Source: Actinomycetota bacterium
GTDB taxonomy: Bacteria > Actinomycetota > Humimicrobiia > Humimicrobiales > Humimicrobiaceae
NCBI GenBank assembly: GCA_003567835.1
Contig: PWYO01000158.1
Coordinates: 1 to 8,068, forward strand
DNA: 8,068 nucleotides
Direction of reading: 5' to 3'
The position numbers and the translations under genes are program-made. This document shows, one piece after another, positions 1-6,602 of the stretch (its first letter is position 1; every line of letters starts with the position of its first letter). The notes under the pieces were generated by a model. The model was not told the DNA's origin, searched no databases, and saw only the letters and a list, made by a program, of their open reading frames with translations.

Positions 1-1154
1 AAAAAGGGAAACTGGATCAGGCCCTTCTTGATTTTGTGGTAACCAACTGCCGCATGCCCCAGGAAAGAAAAACTGATTTCCGGGCCCAGATAGCCACCAA
101 TGACATGGGCGTAAAACATATCCATCAGCTGTATGAAAAATACGGCGCCCCTACGGTGCAGGCATCCATGGAAGAGGTGCTTTCCTATACCCAGCGCAGG
201 CTCCAGAAGAAAATAGAGAAAATTCCTGACGGCCGGTACTGCTTTGAGGACCCGCTGGACAATGACGGGGTCACCGATGCTCCCATACCCATAAAAGTAT
301 GCATAACCGTCTGCGGCAAGCACTTAACATTTGATTTTACAGGCACCGGGCCCCAGAGCAAGGGGGCCTTGAATGTGGTCCGCTCAGCGCTGATGGCCAC
401 CATATTTTATGTCCTAAAGGCATTCCTGGACCCCCGGCTGCCTGCAAATGCAGGGATGGAAAAAGTCATGGATATTATTGTGCCTCCCCAGAGCATCATC
501 AACCCCCAGCTTCCCGCCGCAGTTGGGGCCAGGACCGATACCTGCCAGCGCATCGCGGGCACCTTAATCGGCGCATTCAACCAGGCCCTGCCCCAAAAAG
601 CAGTAGCAGGCTCCAATGATGCCAGCACAGCAGTGGTTTTTTCCAAAGAAGGCGCATTCGTTTATGTGGAGGCAGTAGGCGGAGGGGCTGGAGCCAGCAG
701 CAAAAGCGACGGGCTGGACGGTGTCCAGGTCCATGTCACCAATACCTCCAACCTGCCTGTGGAGGTATTGGAAAAAGAATTCCCCATCCAGGTCAACCGT
801 TACCAGATGATCCCCGACTCCGGAGGAAAGGGCACCTACAGGGGCGGCCTGGGACTGGTAAGAGAGCTGCAGGTATTAGATGAAGGCATCGTTTTTTCAT
901 CCCATGCAGACCGGCATCTGTACCCGCCTTGGGGCTGGGAAGGGGGCCAAGACGGAAAAACAGGATGCTTTAAGCGAAACCGCACCCAAAAGCTGCCGTC
1001 AAAAAATGCCAATCTGGCGCTTCGAAAGAATGATACCATCACCATACAAACACCGGGCGGCGGAGGCTTTGGAGACCCCCAAAAGCGGTCTTCGAAGCGC
1101 AAAAAAGAAGATGTCCAGCAAGGTAAATGTAGCTGGCAACAAACACAGCAATAA
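1..1154 (+). CDS. hyuB: Hydantoinase B/5-oxoprolinase-type subunit (HyuB), 5'-truncated by window edge
   Basis: This is the C-terminal part of an N-methylhydantoinase/acetone carboxylase/5-oxoprolinase B-type subunit, a cytoplasmic enzyme that with HyuA performs ATP-dependent opening of cyclic amides such as hydantoins or 5-oxoproline. The frame is open from base 3, so the GTG at 36 is internal and not the start. Visible family signatures are RMPQERKTDFRAQIATN near the left end, FDFTGTGPQSKGALN (about 327-375), the stretch GARTDTCQRIAGTLIGAFNQAL, the block YRGGLGLVRE (about 837-870), the DRHLYPPWGWEGG segment near 909-947, and the terminal GGGGFGDP. The tail EDVQQGKCS fits the usual DVxxGxVS ending, so the C-terminus is complete. 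About 384 residues are present of a usual 520-600. hyuA is expected to the left, outside the window. The exact substrate cannot be told from sequence. The diguanylate cyclase gene follows after 14 nt. Confidence 0.92.
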   Translation, partial: KGKLDQALLDFVVTNCRMPQERKTDFRAQIATNDMGVKHIHQLYEKYGAPTVQASMEEVLSYTQRRLQKKIEKIPDGRYCFEDPLDNDGVTDAPIPIKVCITVCGKHLTFDFTGTGPQSKGALNVVRSALMATIFYVLKAFLDPRLPANAGMEKVMDIIVPPQSIINPQLPAAVGARTDTCQRIAGTLIGAFNQALPQKAVAGSNDASTAVVFSKEGAFVYVEAVGGGAGASSKSDGLDGVQVHVTNTSNLPVEVLEKEFPIQVNRYQMIPDSGGKGTYRGGLGLVRELQVLDEGIVFSSHADRHLYPPWGWEGGQDGKTGCFKRNRTQKLPSKNANLALRKNDTITIQTPGGGGFGDPQKRSSKRKKEDVQQGKCSWQQTQQ

Positions 1155-1160
1155 AAAGGA
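1153..1160 (+). promoter_or_regulatory. Ribosome binding site of the diguanylate cyclase gene
   Basis: AAAAAGGA overlaps the stop codon of the preceding hydantoinase gene (TAA 1152-1154) and lies 8 nt before the ATG at 1169. It supports this start over the in-frame ATG at 1181, which has no comparable site. The arrangement suggests translation within a shared message. Confidence 0.6.
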
Positions 1161-1168
1161 ACCTGCAC

Positions 1169-3412
1169 ATGCACAAAAGAATGCAATATGCGCTCCTGTT
1201 TTTGATCACAGCAGCCTTGGTCTTGGGTGTGCTGCCCCAGGCACTGGCCGCCCAGGAAACCTTAACCCTGGATAGGCCCCAAAGATATGCCCTGAATCCT
1301 TATTTTGAAATCCTGGAGGATCCCTCAGGCCAGCTGGAGATCTCTGATGTCATCTCCCCTGCTTATGCCGGCCAATTTGCGGCCCACAGCAAACAAACTG
1401 CGCCCAATTTTTCCTATACCCGTTCCGCCATTTGGCTCAAGGCAGCGGTCCAAAACCTTGACCCCCAAAACCATTGGATACTCTACATGCACTATCCCCT
1501 GCTGGGCCAGGTAGACCTGTATATTGATGAACGGGGACATGGCATTTTTCACCAGCAATCGGGGACTGCTTTCCCTTTCAGCACCCGGGATGTCGGCCAC
1601 CGCAATATCGCATTTCATATCCCCCCATCCTTTGAAGCAGGTGATGTGTATATCAGGGTGCAGTCCCCATATGCGGTGATTACAGGAGCCTCCATCATGG
1701 ATCTGGAAAGTTTTGCGCTATTTGCACAAAAAGAATATATGCTCCTGGGATTCTATTACGGCATGGTTGTGCTTGTTTGTTTGGCCATCCTGTGTTTATA
1801 CCTTCTGACCAAAACCAAAGATTACCTCTATTATCTGGTGTATACCTTAAGCGTGGGCCTCTTTTTATGGGTCTACAATGGCCTGGCCTTTCAGTATTGG
1901 TGGCCGGACCATCCCTGGTGGGCCCGCCAGTGCCTGGTCCTTTTTATAACCCTGGCAAGTGCGGCAGCGGTATTGCTTACCTATAAAATACTGCCTATTA
2001 AAAAACATGCCCCGGTTTTTAGCGAGCTGGTCAAAGCCCTGTGGATTGCTGCCGCCTGCATCACCCCCTTGACGCTGGTTCTGGATTTCACCTTTGCAAT
2101 GCGCCTGGGCATTGTCATTGTACTGGTTTCTGCGGTCACAGGGCTGTATGCTGCGGTGTTATGCTGGCGCAAACAATACCGGCCGGCCAGGTATCTGCTC
2201 ATAAGTTGGCTGGGCCTGGGCTTGGGTGTTTTTCTAACCAGCGGCCGCAGCCTGGGGTGGCTGCCGGACAGTTTCATGACCATGCACGGGGTACAAATAG
2301 GGTTTACCGCCCAAATCATCCTGGTCACCATCGGGCTTGCCGGCCGGATGAACCTATTGAGGCGGCAAAAGGAACTGGCCCAGGAAAAAAACCGTAAACT
2401 TTCCCTGGAGCGGCAGAAGCTCCGGCATGTCCAAATGCTCAATAAGATGTCTGAGGAGATTTCCTTTGACCAGGATTTTTCATCCGTGGTGGAAAAAATG
2501 CTGGTCTATATACGGCAGCAGATCCCCTATGACTATGGCTGTTTTCTGGTAAAAAAAGGAGACCGCTTTCTGCCCTTTGTCCATGTAGACCAGGATGGGC
2601 AGCCGTCCATAGAATCCAGGGATAAAACGCCGTTCGCAGAACCGGTGTTTACCCAAGCATTAACCCAGCAGGAACCGATGGTCTTTCATCATATCCATCA
2701 AATAAGCCCCTTTGCCTATTACCCCCATCGCTACGGCACCCGCTCAGCCATGGTGGTGCCTATGCACCATTCGGAAAACCATGCGGGCATGATGGTGCTG
2801 GAAAGAAAATCCAAAAAATTCAGCCATTTGGAAGTTTCCATGGCGGAAAGCTTTGCGGGACAGACCAGCACCCATATTGAAAATATACAGCTTTTTCAGG
2901 AAGTGCGCATCCTGACCATCAAAGACGAACTTACCGGCTTATATAACCGGCGCTACCTTTACACCCAGGGACAACAGGAGTTTTTAAAAGCCCAGCGCTA
3001 CCAAACCCCCCTGTCGGTGGTGATCTTTGATATTGATAACTTTAAAGCGGTCAATGACCGCTATGGGCATGCAGCGGGGGATTCGGTGTTAAAAGCTTTG
3101 GGCCGCCAGTGCCTGGCCCAGCTGCGCAGCATGGATATCCCCTCCAGATACGGTGGTGAAGAGTTTGTACTGATTTTGCCCCAAACAACCATGGCAGATG
3201 CCCAAAAAGCCGCAGAAAGGCTCAGAATCGCCATTGCTTCGGATACCATTTCGGCAAACCGCCATGACCATATTACGGTCACCGTCAGTTTCGGGGTGGC
3301 CTCCCTGAAAAAGGATAAGGATTTTGAGACATTGCTGGGCAGAGCGGATGCAGCCCTGCTTGAAGCAAAAAGGGCCGGTAAAAACCAAACGGTCACAAGC
3401 AGGCCATCCTAG
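1169..3412 (+). CDS. Membrane diguanylate cyclase: 7TMR-DISM sensor, GAF, GGDEF
   Basis: The protein (747 aa) should make cyclic di-GMP from two GTP at the inner face of the membrane in response to an extracellular ligand. Residues 1-28 look like a signal peptide with an ALA-A cleavage site. Residues 30-185 resemble the 7TMR-DISM extracellular domain 2 (jelly-roll, carbohydrate-binding-like). Seven hydrophobic helices follow at about 190-392, then a charged coiled coil at about 393-425, a GAF domain at about 432-578 and GGDEF at about 582-742. The cyclase starts with DELTGLYNRR (586-595). It carries the metal-binding aspartate D621 in FDIDNF and the active-site loop GGEEF at 662-666. An inhibitory I-site R653-S-M-D656 sits exactly five residues before GGEEF, so product inhibition is expected. 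No EAL or HD-GYP domain is present. The gene is probably co-transcribed with the hydantoinase subunit and ends at a strong terminator. Ligand unknown. Confidence 0.93.
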   Translation: MHKRMQYALLFLITAALVLGVLPQALAAQETLTLDRPQRYALNPYFEILEDPSGQLEISDVISPAYAGQFAAHSKQTAPNFSYTRSAIWLKAAVQNLDPQNHWILYMHYPLLGQVDLYIDERGHGIFHQQSGTAFPFSTRDVGHRNIAFHIPPSFEAGDVYIRVQSPYAVITGASIMDLESFALFAQKEYMLLGFYYGMVVLVCLAILCLYLLTKTKDYLYYLVYTLSVGLFLWVYNGLAFQYWWPDHPWWARQCLVLFITLASAAAVLLTYKILPIKKHAPVFSELVKALWIAAACITPLTLVLDFTFAMRLGIVIVLVSAVTGLYAAVLCWRKQYRPARYLLISWLGLGLGVFLTSGRSLGWLPDSFMTMHGVQIGFTAQIILVTIGLAGRMNLLRRQKELAQEKNRKLSLERQKLRHVQMLNKMSEEISFDQDFSSVVEKMLVYIRQQIPYDYGCFLVKKGDRFLPFVHVDQDGQPSIESRDKTPFAEPVFTQALTQQEPMVFHHIHQISPFAYYPHRYGTRSAMVVPMHHSENHAGMMVLERKSKKFSHLEVSMAESFAGQTSTHIENIQLFQEVRILTIKDELTGLYNRRYLYTQGQQEFLKAQRYQTPLSVVIFDIDNFKAVNDRYGHAAGDSVLKALGRQCLAQLRSMDIPSRYGGEEFVLILPQTTMADAQKAAERLRIAIASDTISANRHDHITVTVSFGVASLKKDKDFETLLGRADAALLEAKRAGKNQTVTSRPS

Positions 3413-3415
3413 GAA

Positions 3416-3488
3416 GCCGGCCTGCCCAGGCGCAGCATGGTCTTTGGCTTATGCCTGGGCATTTTCTGGCAAGGCCGGCCCTTTTTTT
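3416..3488 (+). terminator. Two-stem intrinsic terminator after the diguanylate cyclase
   Basis: An outer stem GCCGGCCT (3416-3423) pairs with AGGCCGGC (3472-3479). An inner stem GCCCAGGC (3424-3431) pairs with GCCTGGGC (3453-3460). An 11-nt bulge on the 3' side separates the stems, and CC plus seven T (3482-3488) follows. It begins 3 nt after the TAG of the cyclase gene. The minus strand has no T run beyond the stem, so it works for + strand transcripts only and does not obviously end the converging SGNH gene. Confidence 0.8.
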
Positions 3489-3525
3489 CGTATTTCCATC
3501 AGGACCTAGACAGCACACTCCCCGG

Positions 3526-4578
3526 TTAGCGTACCAGGACCCTGTCCAGGTGGTGGAAGACAGTTTGGGCAACCACTTCCGAGCCCTGGGCTGAATAATG
3601 GCACCAATCCACAAAATTTGCAGACCGGTTGGCATTAAGAGGTCCGTGGACATCAATCATAATCGCTCCATATTTTGAAGCGATGGAAGGCACTCTGGCC
3701 ACATAATCCATATAGTCGGACTTGGATGGGAAAGCACGGGTATCAATGGGTCCAAAATTGTTTAAAAAAACAATGGCGCCGGTGCTCTTTGCTTCCTTGG
3801 TAAGCGCACTCAGATAGCGGTCGTATCTGCTGAGACCATTGCTGGCATCATTGGTCCCGTAAGCGATGACAATGATGTGGGGATTGTGAACCGCTACCGT
3901 AGAATGAAACCGGCTGTAGCCGCCCTGGGCCATCTCCCCATTGACCGCACTGGGGATCACATTGAAATTGACCCCGGGATAATTGGCCCTTAGCAGCCGC
4001 TCCAGCCTGGCTACCCAGTCTGATCTGCCAATCAGGGAATCCCCCATGCATACCACATTGATGGTCCCTGCTGCGGTGACAGTCGATGGTGCTGCTGGCG
4101 GCGCGCTGCTGCTCGGCCCGGATCCGCCGTCTATGGACCCTGTGTTGATGCCGTATGCTGCACAAAGCCTTTCAAACTCTACCGAGTTTACAAAGCCGGC
4201 AAGCACAAAGTTTCTGCTCCTTCCGCTCTCCAGCTGCCCCAGCCATCCTGCATATCCTTCCGGATCCGGCGGCCGGTTAAAAAATGCTCTGTACATCACA
4301 TGCAAAAATTCCTGGTTTGAGGTGCCTTTGGCCTCAAATTCCTCGGAGAATATGAAGCGCTGGGCCACATCAGCCCCGGCAAGGTGTCCGGAATTCAGAT
4401 GCCCTACCCAGTTTTGCAGCCCCTCAGGGTCAGGACCCCTGCCCAGACATTGCTGATAAAAACGGGTAACAAAAGCCTCAACATTGGAACCCGAATCCGC
4501 AAAAAGGGTGGACGGGATCAGAAGCGAGATCACCAGCACAGCCACAAAAACCATAAGCAAAATTTTCAGCTTTTTCAA
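3526..4578 (-). CDS. Secreted DUF4214 x2 + SGNH/GDSL hydrolase
   Basis: A 350-aa exported or membrane-anchored protein. Residues 1-27 form a signal peptide (basic MKKLK, hydrophobic core, LFA). Two DUF4214-like repeats follow at about 33-81 and 90-136; each contains PDPEG (49-53 and 105-109), a W three or five residues on, and an ending FxxSxEF. A Ser/Pro/Ala-rich linker spans about 147-170. The remainder is an SGNH hydrolase: block I GDSL with nucleophile S181, block II glycine G214 (VNGE), block III GTND with N243, and block V D324-x-x-H327. All catalytic positions are kept, so an active esterase, lipase or O-acetylesterase is likely. The substrate is unknown; an O-acetylated surface glycan is a plausible guess from the DUF4214 module and nearby glycan genes. 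The start is TTG at 4578, preceded by AAAGGGGG and directly followed by a typical signal peptide. It is apparently a single-gene unit. Confidence 0.88.
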   Translation of the reverse strand: MKKLKILLMVFVAVLVISLLIPSTLFADSGSNVEAFVTRFYQQCLGRGPDPEGLQNWVGHLNSGHLAGADVAQRFIFSEEFEAKGTSNQEFLHVMYRAFFNRPPDPEGYAGWLGQLESGRSRNFVLAGFVNSVEFERLCAAYGINTGSIDGGSGPSSSAPPAAPSTVTAAGTINVVCMGDSLIGRSDWVARLERLLRANYPGVNFNVIPSAVNGEMAQGGYSRFHSTVAVHNPHIIVIAYGTNDASNGLSRYDRYLSALTKEAKSTGAIVFLNNFGPIDTRAFPSKSDYMDYVARVPSIASKYGAIMIDVHGPLNANRSANFVDWCHYSAQGSEVVAQTVFHHLDRVLVR

Positions 4579-4582
4579 TGAG

Positions 4583-4590
4583 CCCCCTTT
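4583..4590 (-). promoter_or_regulatory. Ribosome binding site for the TTG start of the SGNH gene
   Basis: Read on the minus strand, AAAGGGGG is separated by 4 nt from the TTG at 4578-4576. The spacing is a little short, but the signal peptide begins immediately after it, and the next in-frame ATG (4554) would remove the basic N-region. This favours the TTG start. Confidence 0.5.
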
Positions 4591-4623
4591 CCTGTACGTT
4601 TTTTTCGTAGGTATGTATGCAAA

Positions 4624-4652
4624 AATATATCCCTATTTTATGAAAAAAACAA
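4624..4652 (-). promoter_or_regulatory. Candidate sigma-A promoter for the SGNH gene
   Basis: On the minus strand, TTGTTT (4652-4647) as the -35 box and TATATT (4629-4624) as the -10 box are 17 bp apart. The -10 matches the consensus in five of six positions and the -35 in three. It lies about 45 bp upstream of the TTG start in the AT-rich gap between the SGNH gene and the transporter pair, with no convincing terminator between, so some read-through from the transporter genes is possible. Confidence 0.4.
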
Positions 4653-4713
4653 TCGCTTTGTCTACAGCCAAAATGATTTTTTAAACACTTGTTTCCCGCA
4701 ATCAGTACTGCAG

Positions 4714-5286
4714 TCACATATACCCCATATAATAGAGAGCCACCCCTGCAGCCCCCGAAGCCAGGATCATAATAATGGGATTTACCTTAAACACAAACAG
4801 GCACAGAGCGCTGACCAGCATAATGGCTGCCGCAAAAGGGTCCAACTGGTAAACCAAGGCGGAAATGCTGTTCATACTGCCCAAAAACAGGGTATTTTGG
4901 GCCACAAATAGCACCGCAGCAAAGATTAGGGCCAGGACCACCGGCTTTATGCCCATAAGTATGTTCTGGACCAAAGGATGCCTTTTGAACCGGTACAGGA
5001 AATGGCTGGTAGCCAGCACCAATATAAGTGAAGGGAGGGTAACCCCCAGAGTAGCCACCGCACCCCCGAAAATGCCTGCAGTCCTGTATCCTACCAAAGT
5101 TGCACTGTTTACAGCAATGGGACCCGGGGTCATCTCAGAAACAGAGATCACCTGCACAAACTGCTCTGCAGTCAGCCAGTTGTATGCGGCAAGCTCCCTC
5201 TCAATTAAAGGGATCATCCCATAACCGCCCCCAAAACTAAAAAGGCCTATTTTAAAAAAGGCGGCAAACAGGTTCAGATAAATCAC
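4714..5286 (-). CDS. chrA: CHR-family (chromate-type) transporter half, second gene of pair
   Basis: A 190-residue inner-membrane protein that is one half of a short-chain CHR transporter. Known full-length ChrA proteins export chromate; paired short proteins such as the YwrA/YwrB type probably assemble as heterodimers. Family marks are the N-terminal FFKIGLFSFGGGYGMIPLIERE (about 10-31, including the conserved FGGGY), the EMTPGPIAVNSAT loop (51-63) and GVTLPS (81-86), followed by several hydrophobic helices to the end. About 190 aa is the normal length of a single CHR domain. The start GTG at 5286 overlaps the TGA of the preceding gene (4 nt, GTGA) and is served by AAAGGAGGG, so the two are translationally coupled. 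Substrate is inferred from family only; chromate, sulfate or another oxyanion is possible. Confidence 0.9.
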   Translation of the reverse strand: MIYLNLFAAFFKIGLFSFGGGYGMIPLIERELAAYNWLTAEQFVQVISVSEMTPGPIAVNSATLVGYRTAGIFGGAVATLGVTLPSLILVLATSHFLYRFKRHPLVQNILMGIKPVVLALIFAAVLFVAQNTLFLGSMNSISALVYQLDPFAAAIMLVSALCLFVFKVNPIIMILASGAAGVALYYMGYM

Positions 5287-5843
5287 TGCTTCCCTCCTTT
5301 AATCAGGTTGAAACCATAGGCGGCCAGGCCCGCCCCTATGCCCATGAGGATGGCATAGATGGGATGCAGGTTGGCCCAGAAAATAAGCAGGAGGGCACCT
5401 GCAGCTACCAGTATGCTCAGCACCCCTTTGATAGCACCCCGGGCAACCCTTACCGCGGCCACCATAAGCAGAGAGACCACACAGGCCCCGATGCCTCTTA
5501 GCGCAGCCCTGACCGCACCCACATCCAAGATTCGGGTAAATACGGTGCCTATTAAGGTGATGATGATAAAAGAAGGGAGTACCACACCCAGTGTCGCGCA
5601 AATTGCCCCAGCATATCTTCCCATCCTGTACCCTACGATGGTGGCGGTATTGATGGCCACCGCCCCGGGAAAAGATTGAGAGATCGCCAGAATATCAACC
5701 ATGTCTGCTGAACAGATCCACTTCTTTTTTTCCACAACTTCTTTTTGGATGAGGGGGATCATGGCATAGCCCCCACCGAATGTAAAAGCGCCAATTTTAA
5801 AGAAAACAAAAAAGAGTTCCCATTTTGGTCCAAACTTGTTCAT
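5283..5843 (-). CDS. chrA: CHR-family (chromate-type) transporter half, first gene of pair
   Basis: A 186-residue membrane protein homologous to the gene just downstream and presumably its partner. It shows the same layout: FFKIGAFTFGGGYAMIPLIQKE (about 14-35), the loop QSFPGAVAINTAT (56-68) and GVVLPS (86-91), then helices up to a short basic tail IKGGKQ. The loop has PGA where the partner has PGP, so the two halves are similar but not identical, as expected for a heterodimer derived from duplication. The ATG at 5843 has only a weak Shine-Dalgarno (AAGTGG). A hairpin followed by GTTTT lies about 28 nt upstream in the leader. No ChrB-type regulator is seen in the window, so a chromate resistance role is not shown. 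Confidence 0.9.
   Translation of the reverse strand: MNKFGPKWELFFVFFKIGAFTFGGGYAMIPLIQKEVVEKKKWICSADMVDILAISQSFPGAVAINTATIVGYRMGRYAGAICATLGVVLPSFIIITLIGTVFTRILDVGAVRAALRGIGACVVSLLMVAAVRVARGAIKGVLSILVAAGALLLIFWANLHPIYAILMGIGAGLAAYGFNLIKGGKQ
5292..5300 (-). promoter_or_regulatory. Ribosome binding site for the GTG start of the second CHR gene
   Basis: AAAGGAGGG on the minus strand, 5 nt before GTG (5286-5284). It lies inside the last codons of the first CHR gene. It fixes the GTG start and supports coupled translation with the GTGA stop/start overlap. Confidence 0.75.
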
Positions 5844-6068
5844 GAAAATCCACTTCTACCAGTTTTAATCAAAACCCGCCGGTGTTTGGCGGCATCCAAT
5901 CATTTAGCTTAACCATTATTTTGCTGCCTGTAAACCAGGAAAGGACCAGCTGAAGGGAAAATGGTCCCCATTTGTTTGGCCGGCCGGCCCCGGGCCCATG
6001 AAACAGCCGGCACCTTTTATTGCAATATATGTTTGTCCAATGTATATGAACATGTACAGTTTTCCAAA

Positions 6069-6101
6069 TTGGCTTTTATTTATAGGATTATAATGTATAA
6101 T
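6069..6101 (+). promoter_or_regulatory. Probable promoter region of the DUF4870 gene
   Basis: Two perfect -10-like TATAAT hexamers lie at 6089-6094 and 6096-6101, about 60 bp before the start codon. TTGGCT at 6069-6074 is the best -35-like hexamer, but its spacing (14 or 21 bp) is wrong for either. The -10 choice is therefore reasonable and the -35 uncertain; an activator-dependent promoter is possible. Confidence 0.4.
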
Positions 6102-6145
6102 CATTCTTAAATCGAAAAAAGCTACGGAGATGGAAAACAAGAAAG

Positions 6146-6155
6146 AAAGGAGAGG
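6146..6155 (+). promoter_or_regulatory. Ribosome binding site for the TTG start of the DUF4870 gene
   Basis: AAAGGAGAGG contains AGGAG at 6148-6152, 6 nt before TTG at 6159. This strong site decides the unusual TTG start. The ATG at 6130 is in another frame and gives only 21 codons. Confidence 0.75.
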
Positions 6156-6158
6156 AAA

Positions 6159-6602
6159 TTGGCAGAAGAGAAAAAAGCAGAACATCCTGATGTGAGCAAG
6201 AAAAGCTCTACGGGCATGGACGCAAAACTTGCTGTTTTGGTATCCCATGCAGGTATACTTCTCTATGGATATGGCGGCTGGCTTTCAGGCCTAATCATTT
6301 ATATCCTGGAAAAAGAAAACAAGTTTGTGAAGTTTCAGGCTATGCAGTCTATGATTATCGGATTTGCTTCGGTCATTATAAGAATTGCTTTGCTTATTTT
6401 AGGCGCCATTGTAAGAGCCATTATGGTCAGGACTTTCTTTATTTACGGCATGTGGGGCTGGTGGAACCTGTTTAGCTGGCTGGCCTGGTTTGTGGTCATT
6501 GCAGAACTGATTATCAGGGTGGTAATCATCCTAAAAACCCAGCAGGGAGAAAATTACAGTTTTTCTTTCTTTGGTAAGCTGGCCAAGAAATATACCAAAT
6601 AA
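6159..6602 (+). CDS. DUF4870 family membrane protein
   Basis: A 147-residue small membrane protein of unknown function. The first 20 residues are charged and Lys/Glu-rich. Three hydrophobic segments follow at about 23-50, 62-90 and 100-125. The loop between the first two, EKENKFVKFQAMQSM (51-65), matches the family signature in which an acidic/Asn residue is followed by FVxFxAxQ. The C-terminus is hydrophilic with an ENYSFSFFGK segment, comparable to the GexYxYP ending seen in this family. The TTG start is set by a strong Shine-Dalgarno. The gene stands alone, divergent from the CHR transporters, and no canonical terminator follows. DUF4870/Tic20-like proteins have no agreed role, so none is assigned here. 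Confidence 0.82.
   Translation: MAEEKKAEHPDVSKKSSTGMDAKLAVLVSHAGILLYGYGGWLSGLIIYILEKENKFVKFQAMQSMIIGFASVIIRIALLILGAIVRAIMVRTFFIYGMWGWWNLFSWLAWFVVIAELIIRVVIILKTQQGENYSFSFFGKLAKKYTK

Larger units (their letters stand above)
5844..6158. other. Divergent intergenic region between CHR pair and DUF4870 gene
   Basis: These 315 nt hold the start-proximal regions of two divergent units and no credible gene. From left to right they contain a minus-strand leader hairpin (5871-5892), a 6-bp inverted repeat GGACCA/TGGTCC (5943-5948 and 5962-5967), a block made only of G and C (5978-5997), and an AT-rich stretch with two TATAAT hexamers (6089-6094 and 6096-6101). A 110-codon minus-strand reading frame crosses it, but it runs antisense into the DUF4870 gene and lacks protein-like features. 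I could not settle on a promoter for the CHR pair; TTTACA near 5930 lacks a good -10 partner. Confidence 0.6.

Noticed and set aside
905..1100. Possible frameshift in the C-terminal part of hyuB
   Set aside because: The conserved DRHLYPPWGWEGG, LPSK and GGGGFGDP segments are all read in one frame, so the gene is intact to its stop.
880..1275. 131-codon + strand reading frame overlapping the end of hyuB and the start of the cyclase gene
   Set aside because: It lies in another frame of two well-supported genes, has a low-complexity composition without domain signatures, and needs no frameshift in hyuB to be explained.
3848..4165. 105-codon minus-strand frame inside the SGNH gene
   Set aside because: It is a shifted frame of the well-supported SGNH hydrolase with a Gln/His/Arg-rich shadow composition.
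4681..4713. Small palindromes AAACACTTGTTT and CAGTACTG as terminator of the CHR pair
   Set aside because: The stems are only about 4 bp and no T run follows on the minus strand.
6130..6195. Possible 21-codon leader peptide (ATG 6130) before the DUF4870 gene
   Set aside because: The only GGAG sits directly against the ATG with no spacing, the peptide is just Lys/Arg-rich translated Shine-Dalgarno sequence, and the frame ends inside the gene without a clear attenuator.
5916..6248. 110-codon minus-strand frame in the divergent region
   Set aside because: It is antisense to the DUF4870 N-terminus, includes translated GC-block sequence, and has no ribosome binding site or recognisable domain.
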